A stretch of 16,871 bases of DNA, taken from the NCBI GenBank assembly GCA_964486925.1, contig CAZAOY010000054.1, positions 1 to 16,871 of the forward strand, read 5' to 3'. Positions 12,234-16,871 of the stretch are shown here, piece by piece (positions within the stretch are counted from its first letter, which is position 1; each line of letters begins with the position of its first letter). The notes beneath the pieces are model-generated. The model was not told the origin of the DNA. It did no database searches and was given only the letters and a program-made list of their open reading frames with translations. The position numbers were made by a program, and so were the translations under genes. This stretch comes from CAZAOY01 sp964486925 (GTDB lineage: Bacteria > Bacillota > Clostridia > Oscillospirales > Ruminococcaceae).

Positions 12234-13055
12234 ATGAAGATACTGGTAATTCACGGAAGTATGCGAAAGGGCAACACCTATAAGCTGACACAGGCGGTAA
12301 TAAACCGACTTAGAGCAAAGGGGGATGTAACGATTAAGGAGATCATGGTTCGGGATCTTAATCTACCGTTTTGCACCTCCTGTCACACCTGCTTTGCAAG
12401 GGGTGAGCACCTATGTCCTCATTATAAAGTGGTAGGGGAGGTTGCAAAGGAGCTTGATGACAGTGACGGTATTATTCTAACCGGGGTTGTATATGCAATG
12501 CAGTTAAATGCGGCTATGAAGAACTTAATTGACCATCTTGCTTACCTATTTCATAGACCCCGCCTATTTAATAAAAAGGGTCTAATAATCTCCACCACGG
12601 CGGGTGCGGGAGAGAAAGCGGTAGCTAAATACCTTAAGGATACCATGGGGATATGGGGTGTTAACGGGATACTAATGCTAAGTGAGAAGATTCAAACCGC
12701 CACCTTCTCCCTAACCCCTGCCCAGACAAAGCGGGTAGAGGATACGGCAGATAGCTTATATGATAGGATATTATCCAAAAAATCCTACCCTGTCACCCTT
12801 AATCAGCTATCAATCTATAGTGCTTTTAGGGGTATGAGCACTGCCAGTAACCAGATATCGGCGTATGACAATGCCTATTGGTCGGAAAGCGGGTTAAAGG
12901 ATAAGGCGTATCCTTTAAAGATTAATCCTTTCCAGAAAGCCTACGGAGGGTTAACCTGTTTTATTTTAAGGAAGGTAATAGATAAAAACGTTCAGAAACA
13001 AGAATTATCGCACCTTTCTGATAATATTCCGATAGATAACACCCAGAAGGAGTAG
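12234..13055 (+). CDS. Flavodoxin-fold NAD(P)H-dependent oxidoreductase
   Basis: A 273-residue flavoprotein. The N-terminal 190 residues are an NADPH-dependent FMN reductase/flavodoxin-like fold with IHGSMRKGNTYKL (6-18, the FMN phosphate loop). A cysteine cluster FCTSCHTCF (46-54) is followed by C61. These cysteines are common in this family and may be redox-active or bind metal. GVVYAMQLNAAMKNLIDHL (85-103) matches the flavin-contact region. The C-terminal 80 residues (YSAFRGMSTASNQIS onward) extend beyond the usual 180-200 and are of unknown role. The start ATG 12234 has AGGAGGG seven bases upstream. Its 3' end overlaps the convergent permease gene by 51 bp. Confidence 0.88.
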   Translation: MKILVIHGSMRKGNTYKLTQAVINRLRAKGDVTIKEIMVRDLNLPFCTSCHTCFARGEHLCPHYKVVGEVAKELDDSDGIILTGVVYAMQLNAAMKNLIDHLAYLFHRPRLFNKKGLIISTTAGAGEKAVAKYLKDTMGIWGVNGILMLSEKIQTATFSLTPAQTKRVEDTADSLYDRILSKKSYPVTLNQLSIYSAFRGMSTASNQISAYDNAYWSESGLKDKAYPLKINPFQKAYGGLTCFILRKVIDKNVQKQELSHLSDNIPIDNTQKE

Positions 13056-13649
13056 GATTATAGAAAGAGATAGTAGCCAGTATTTTTCGGTAATGCTATC
13101 CTGTGAAAGCGAGAACAGGTAAAACAGCTTTAGCTGTTCGCCTTGGAATATATTAATCAGATAATAAAAGACTGCAAACATATAACCGATTACAACGTTA
13201 TTTGAGAGTGAATGTGCCAAAAATCCAAGTGCACCTATTGCCAGAGCGGACGAGATAGTGCCAAAGATAAAGGCTAAGGGGTTAAAGTAACAGTTATTCA
13301 TCCGCATAAAGAGCACTTTAACACTGATTAAAAAGACCAGCACCGCAAGCGATAATACTATCCTTATTATATATACCTGTGTAGGGGATGTGCATTTGCT
13401 TTCAACAAGCTCTTGCACATCCTTGTCACCTTCGGGATAGATAAGTGGAGTAAACAGGATTATTCCGATCAGTGAGGTAAAACGCTCTAAAACAAAGCTT
13501 GAAGCCACGCTATCGAGATTTTTCACCCCAAATATTAGAGGTGTTAGCGCTACCATAATAAAGGAAAGTGCTGTATTTAACCCTACACCTAGCTTAATCT
13601 GTACCCTTGATATGTCTATAGATTTTTTGTATGCCGCTGATAATATCAA
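13005..13649 (-). CDS. ABC transporter membrane protein, second permease
   Basis: A 214-residue, strongly hydrophobic protein with five to six membrane segments and no other domain. It is the last gene of the ECF operon and probably the second membrane subunit of the ABC transporter. The start is a TTG (13647-13649), preceded at the right distance by GGAGGGG inside the upstream permease gene, so the 56-bp overlap between the two is real. An internal PEGDKDVQELVESKC stretch is the only long polar loop. No family is recognised beyond ABC-2-like position and shape. Confidence 0.7.
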   Translation of the reverse strand: MILSAAYKKSIDISRVQIKLGVGLNTALSFIMVALTPLIFGVKNLDSVASSFVLERFTSLIGIILFTPLIYPEGDKDVQELVESKCTSPTQVYIIRIVLSLAVLVFLISVKVLFMRMNNCYFNPLAFIFGTISSALAIGALGFLAHSLSNNVVIGYMFAVFYYLINIFQGEQLKLFYLFSLSQDSITEKYWLLSLSIILLLLGVIYRNIIRKVR

Positions 13650-14895
13650 TCCGTCCCCTCCTTTTTTGTTCGTACAGATAGGCTGTTAATGCAATTATGA
13701 GCAGTGAGATTAATGTATAGGAAACTCTGTTGATGGTGAGGGCGGTTATACCGTCCTTAACCGCTTGTAGGTTACCGAGGGTGTTATGTCGGATTGTTAG
13801 CTCTGTGCTGTAGTTACCTCCGTGAAGCCTTGATATATCCATTAGGTCGAATATAAAGCTCCATGCAAGCTGTATTATAATTGCGATAGGTGTGTCTGTC
13901 AATACGGTAAAGATAAACCCTACCGCTGTGGTTGTCATAAGGGTTGGCACAAGCCAGGTTATAATGTACTTTACAAAAGCTAATGGATCAACCGCTGTAG
14001 ATGACTGTATTCCATAGGTTACAAGCTGAACTGTCGGTCTGATAGACAACAGGAAAAACGGAAGTATCATCATTACAACTACAGCGCAGTACCTTGAGAT
14101 CACTATGCTAAGCGAGCTTTTTTTATGGCAGGACAAAAGCTCATTAATCCTATACCTTCTATCTCGCATTAAGAAAGACACAGGTACGAAGATACTAAAC
14201 AAAGAGATGGTTATCCCCATGTAGTCGCTAAAAAGTCTAGCGTACGCGCCTAGTATCCTGTCCTCGCTAATAAAGGAGTTGTACTCTGCTAGCTTTTCTT
14301 CATAGGTAATAGGTATGCTTGCGTAGCTAGCTAGCCAGTCTTTTGAGTATTTAGAGCCTCCACCCAAAACCTTATCAATCTGCGTTAACCTCTCTTTAAA
14401 GGTGTCATAGTCTACAACAACGTTAATTATACCCTCTGTAGTTGGGTCAGGCGCACCATTTAGATATGCCTGTGTACGAGATTCGTTGTATACAGCTAAC
14501 TTTTTTAGTAGTACATCTATAGATTCCCCTGTTAATTCTTTAATTATATCTGCAATAACTAGCTGTTCCTTCTCATTAAGCTTTATATTTTTGTAAAATC
14601 CTATTGGATAGGTAATAAAATTATTTTGTTGATACTCTGAAAGTAACGAAACTATTGCATTTGGCATTACCTGCTCTGGAATTTCCGCCTGCTTTGTGCC
14701 GTAGCTTTCGGCATTCGGCGGTGGTTTCATTAGTGGGTTTTGGTATGAGTATTCTGTGTTACTTTTAGCTTGTTTAATATCATCGCCTGCATAGTTGCCT
14801 AGCTGTGTAATGTAGAAGATAACCACTACAGCGATAAAGACCAGATAGATTAGACTTTTTAGTAGGTGACCGCACTCTTTGATAAAAAGGCTCAT
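13594..14895 (-). CDS. ABC-2-type transporter permease with large outer loop
   Basis: A 433-residue membrane protein. One N-terminal segment (about 12-30) is followed by a polar region of some 190 residues (about 31-220). A cluster of five to six segments fills the C-terminal half. A first helix, a big extracytoplasmic loop and then a helix bundle is the plan of ABC-2 permeases that export or expel peptides and other amphiphiles. The substrate is unknown. ATG 14895 overlaps the ATPase stop codon (ATGA), with GGAGGG upstream. The two membrane genes differ greatly in length, so the transporter is probably a heterodimer in the membrane. Confidence 0.78.
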   Translation of the reverse strand: MSLFIKECGHLLKSLIYLVFIAVVVIFYITQLGNYAGDDIKQAKSNTEYSYQNPLMKPPPNAESYGTKQAEIPEQVMPNAIVSLLSEYQQNNFITYPIGFYKNIKLNEKEQLVIADIIKELTGESIDVLLKKLAVYNESRTQAYLNGAPDPTTEGIINVVVDYDTFKERLTQIDKVLGGGSKYSKDWLASYASIPITYEEKLAEYNSFISEDRILGAYARLFSDYMGITISLFSIFVPVSFLMRDRRYRINELLSCHKKSSLSIVISRYCAVVVMMILPFFLLSIRPTVQLVTYGIQSSTAVDPLAFVKYIITWLVPTLMTTTAVGFIFTVLTDTPIAIIIQLAWSFIFDLMDISRLHGGNYSTELTIRHNTLGNLQAVKDGITALTINRVSYTLISLLIIALTAYLYEQKRRGRIDIISGIQKIYRHIKGTD

Positions 14896-15611
14896 TGTAT
14901 CTGCCCTCCCATCCTTTTGATGTATGCAGCTTCAAGTCCGTCCTCGTTGCCTACAAAGTCTTTAAGCTTGCCGTTATAGATAATCCTTCCGCTATCCAGT
15001 ATAGCGATGTTTTCACAGGTTTTTTCTATATCCTCAACAATATGTGTTGAGAGGATAACGACCCTGTCCTTTGCAATTTGGCAGAGTAGGTTTCTAAAGC
15101 GGACACGTTCTTCGGGGTCAAGTCCTGCGGTGGGTTCATCTACGATTAGTACCTTTGGGTCGTGCAGTATCGCCTGTGCTATCCCAAGTCTGCGTTTCAT
15201 GCCTCCTGATAAGGCTTTAACCTTAATACCTCTACAGTCGTCAAGGTTTACCATCTGGAGTAGCTTCGGTATACGCTCCTTTCGGACATCTCGAGATAGG
15301 TTTGACAAAACCCCCAGATAGTCCATAGCCTCATAGACGCCCATGTTTGGATAGATCGAAAACTCCTGTGGTAGATACCCGATAAGCGCACGCACCTGCT
15401 TCGCCCTGTTAATAGGAACACCACAAACCATAACCTCCCCGCTAGAGGGTACTAGTAGCGTTGCAAGAATCCTCATAAGGGTTGTTTTGCCCGCACCGTT
15501 ACGGCCGAGCAGCCCAAACATACCGTTATTAAGCTGCAAGGAGATACCATCAAGCGCTGTTTTCTTGCCGAATCTTTTTGTTAGATTATTAATGTTAATC
15601 TCTGTTTTCAA
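14892..15611 (-). CDS. ABC transporter ATP-binding protein
   Basis: A 239-residue ATPase with all the motifs: Walker A GRNGAGKTT (36-44), Q-loop YLPQEFSIYPNM, signature LSGGMKRRLGIAQAIL, Walker B VLIVDEP followed by TAGLDP, and the H-loop LSTHIVED. It resembles the CcmA/NatA-type ATPases that partner ABC-2 exporters. It powers the two downstream permeases and is co-translated with the first. The start is TTG (15609-15611) with GGAGGGG five bases upstream, another non-ATG start in this operon. It overlaps the preceding small membrane gene by 17 bp. Confidence 0.95.
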   Translation of the reverse strand: MKTEININNLTKRFGKKTALDGISLQLNNGMFGLLGRNGAGKTTLMRILATLLVPSSGEVMVCGVPINRAKQVRALIGYLPQEFSIYPNMGVYEAMDYLGVLSNLSRDVRKERIPKLLQMVNLDDCRGIKVKALSGGMKRRLGIAQAILHDPKVLIVDEPTAGLDPEERVRFRNLLCQIAKDRVVILSTHIVEDIEKTCENIAILDSGRIIYNGKLKDFVGNEDGLEAAYIKRMGGQIQ

Positions 15612-15924
15612 GATAACCCCTCCTGTTTTTGTTAGTGTGAACTAGAGCGGGAAAACCATTACTTATAGCGTAGCCGTTGTCTATAGAAAATCCGATTAGG
15701 ATAACTATAAAACAGGCAATACAAGCCTGTCCCATATCCGCAGAGGATAGGGTAAGCAAAAGAAATATACTAGTTACCGTTATAGCTAGGCTACTGTATA
15801 TTAAAAGAAGCTGTTTCTTTAGTTTTTTGTCCCTCTGCCTTGCGAGCTCCTTTTGTTGCTCTTCAAACTCTATATCTGAAACGGTCTGCCACATTGCGGC
15901 TAAAAATTCCTTTTCATCCCTCAC
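15595..15924 (-). CDS. Small two-TM protein, candidate sigma regulator
   Basis: A protein of about 109 residues that I do not recognise by family. A charged N-terminal part (EFEEQQKELARQRDKKLKKQ, probably helical) is followed by two membrane segments (LLLIYSSLAITVTSIFLLL and ACIACFIVILIGFSI) and a short polar tail. It lies directly after the ECF sigma gene and overlaps it, the usual place for an anti-sigma factor. A cytoplasmic helical domain plus membrane anchor fits that role. It lacks the HxxxCxxC zinc anti-sigma motif, so the role is inference. The frame opens at ATG 15942, but GTG 15924 is preferred because AAGGAG lies nine bases upstream of it, while 15942 has no such site. Confidence 0.65.
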   Translation of the reverse strand: MRDEKEFLAAMWQTVSDIEFEEQQKELARQRDKKLKKQLLLIYSSLAITVTSIFLLLTLSSADMGQACIACFIVILIGFSIDNGYAISNGFPALVHTNKNRRGYLENRD

Positions 15925-16462
15925 GGATATCAACTCCTTCATATAATAATTTTAGCTTTTTCCTTGCTCTAAAGATAAGAATTTTAACCTGGGGAACGGT
16001 TTTTTGCATGACCTTGGCAATCTGCTTGTAGCTCATCCCATCCACCGCAAACAGGTACAGCGCAGTTTTATAGTTATCCTGCAAGCTGTTTAGCATTGTA
16101 AAAATGGTTTGACTTGTCTCTTTAGTCAGTAGCTGTTGTTCTGGTGTACTGCCGTCAGATACGTGATAGATATCATCTATATTTACAGTGGTACGGTGTT
16201 TTTCCTTTCTAAGCTCATCGATACATCGGTTGCGGATAATAGTGAATAGGTAGGTTTTAAAGCTGTATGTGGGCTTGTAGAGATGACGGTTTATGTACAC
16301 CTTAGCAAAACACTCCTGTACAACATCCTCGGCGGTGGATAGGTTTAAAAGAAAGCTGTTAGCAAATTCTATAGATTTTTTCCTGTGCTTTAAAACAAGG
16401 CTTTCATAGGCGGTTTTATCTCCATTTTGTGTCCGCTCCATTAATATATTGTCCTCATGCAA
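15914..16462 (-). CDS. ECF-family RNA polymerase sigma factor
   Basis: A 182-residue extracytoplasmic-function sigma factor with only regions 2 and 4. Region 2 runs from about residue 10 to 85, with the AEDVVQECFAKVYINRHLY and TYLFTIIRNRCIDELRKEK blocks that bind core polymerase and the -10. Region 4 (about 120-175) has DNYKTALYLFAVDGMSYKQIAKVM and an HTH ending VKILIFRARKKLKLL, which reads the -35. The start is taken as TTG 16462 behind GGGGGTGAT, giving the usual N-terminus. ATG 16441, seven codons in and behind GAGGA, is a possible alternative. It heads a five-gene overlapping operon and its own promoter looks ECF-type, suggesting autoactivation. Confidence 0.92.
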   Translation of the reverse strand: MHEDNILMERTQNGDKTAYESLVLKHRKKSIEFANSFLLNLSTAEDVVQECFAKVYINRHLYKPTYSFKTYLFTIIRNRCIDELRKEKHRTTVNIDDIYHVSDGSTPEQQLLTKETSQTIFTMLNSLQDNYKTALYLFAVDGMSYKQIAKVMQKTVPQVKILIFRARKKLKLLYEGVDIREG

Positions 16463-16503
16463 AAACCATCACCCCCTATAAATTTTTGTAGCTACATCTA
16501 TTA

Positions 16504-16529
16504 CACGTATAAAAAACTAAAATGTTACA
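16504..16529 (-). promoter_or_regulatory. ECF-type autoregulatory promoter
   Basis: On the minus strand, TGTAAC (16524-16529), a 16-bp spacer with a T-run, and CGTG (16504-16507). This matches the TGWAAC-N16/17-CGWN form of Firmicute ECF promoters (SigW, SigX, SigM). It lies 42 bp before the sigma start codon, so the sigma factor probably transcribes its own operon. Confidence 0.7.
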
Positions 16530-16751
16530 CTTAAATTAATATTTTATTCAGTATATATATTCGGACTTCGCCTTTGAAAAAGTTGCTATTTGGTTTATTC
16601 AGCAGAATGTAGCTATTAAAAACAGCGCTATTGCTTAGGTACTTAATGGCAGAAGCTATCCTAACTGGTCCTTGCGCTATCAGTTTTAACTTGAAAATTA
16701 AAGCTTACTGCATTTAAGTGCATAACTTATATATAAAATTTACATAATCTA
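16530..16751. other. Spacer between the sigma operon and the right-edge gene
   Basis: No gene with a start and ribosome binding site was found. On the minus strand a frame stays open for 57 codons (16531-16704) and reads rather like protein, but it has no ATG, GTG or TTG start, so it is at most a remnant. A 23-codon plus-strand frame (ATG at 16647) has only a poor ribosome site. Confidence 0.4.
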
Positions 16752-16780
16752 TTGACAATGGTTTGCTAAAGTGGTAGAAT
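16752..16780 (+). promoter_or_regulatory. Promoter of the right-edge gene
   Basis: A perfect TTGACA (16752-16757), a 17-bp spacer and TAGAAT (16775-16780) on the plus strand, leaving a leader of about 55 nt. Confidence 0.85.
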
Positions 16781-16842
16781 AGGGCTAACCAGAGTATAGA
16801 TAAATATCAGCTTTGGGAAAATATAAAAAAGGGGATTTAGTT

Positions 16843-16871
16843 ATGAAAACAAAGATTGGGGTACAGCTGTA
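16843..16871 (+). CDS. Partial gene, N-terminus only; possible sugar isomerase
   Basis: ATG 16843 follows AAGGGGAT at good spacing and a strong promoter. Only MKTKIGVQL and two bases of the next codon (TA, so Tyr or stop) are in the window. IGVQLY is how many xylose-isomerase-like TIM-barrel sugar phosphate isomerases/epimerases begin, so that is the best guess. Nine residues cannot settle it. The gene runs off the right edge. Confidence 0.5.

Noticed and set aside
16531..16704. A 57-codon minus-strand open frame
   Set aside because: It has no ATG, GTG or TTG and no ribosome site, and it ends at the ECF promoter; at most a remnant.

Overview
The window looks like a chromosomal segment of a low-to-medium GC Gram-positive anaerobe, most likely a gut or rumen member of the Clostridia. 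The basis is strong Shine-Dalgarno sites (GGAGG-type), TTGACA/TATAAT promoters with 17-bp spacers, a T-box riboswitch, an oxygen-sensitive NrdG activase, a LytS-type histidine kinase and an ECF sigma operon with an extracytoplasmic-stress type promoter. No tRNA, rRNA, insertion sequence, phage gene or CRISPR array was seen. The assignment to a clade is inference.

Layout. 1-1.8 kb, minus strand: a TraB/DUF5694-like protein and a YebC-family protein. 2.0-2.3 kb, plus strand: a 66-residue Lys/Asn-rich orphan with its own terminator. 2.3-4.5 kb, minus strand: a DUF368 polyprenyl-phosphate transporter (PopT), then NrdG behind a HAD phosphatase that has its own promoter. 4.6-5.8 kb, minus strand: a two-gene cassette (sugar-isomerase TIM barrel plus Dabb protein) with an operator-like palindrome at its promoter. 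5.9-8.1 kb, minus strand: an AMP-forming acyl-CoA ligase behind a roughly 480-nt T-box leader with a consensus promoter and a probable leucine (CUC) specifier. 8.3-10.4 kb, minus strand: a LytS-like sensor kinase and a REC-winged-helix/SARP-like regulator, divergent from a small ParB/Srx-fold protein at 10.6-11.0 kb. 11.2-13.1 kb, plus strand: a Gfo/Idh/MocA oxidoreductase, a terminator, and a flavodoxin-fold NAD(P)H oxidoreductase. 13.0-16.5 kb, minus strand: a five-gene ECF operon (sigma factor, small two-TM protein, ABC ATPase, two permeases) with overlapping genes and mostly non-ATG starts. The right edge holds a strong promoter and the first codons of another gene.

How the parts may work together. 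The standout is the T-box in front of an acyl-CoA ligase. T-boxes normally control aminoacyl-tRNA synthetases, amino-acid biosynthesis or amino-acid transport. A leucine T-box here would make sense if the ligase activates isovalerate, which anaerobes can carboxylate reductively to 2-oxoisocaproate and then to leucine. That would make it a tRNA-Leu-sensing switch on leucine salvage from a branched short-chain fatty acid. The ECF operon looks self-regulating: it has a TGTAAC-N16-CGTG promoter, a candidate membrane-bound sigma regulator without the zinc-binding anti-sigma motif, and an ABC exporter or defence pump as output. The LytS/REC-SARP pair shares a short divergent control region with the ParB-like gene. 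That region carries an 11-bp-period direct repeat, which fits a SARP-type DNA-binding domain.
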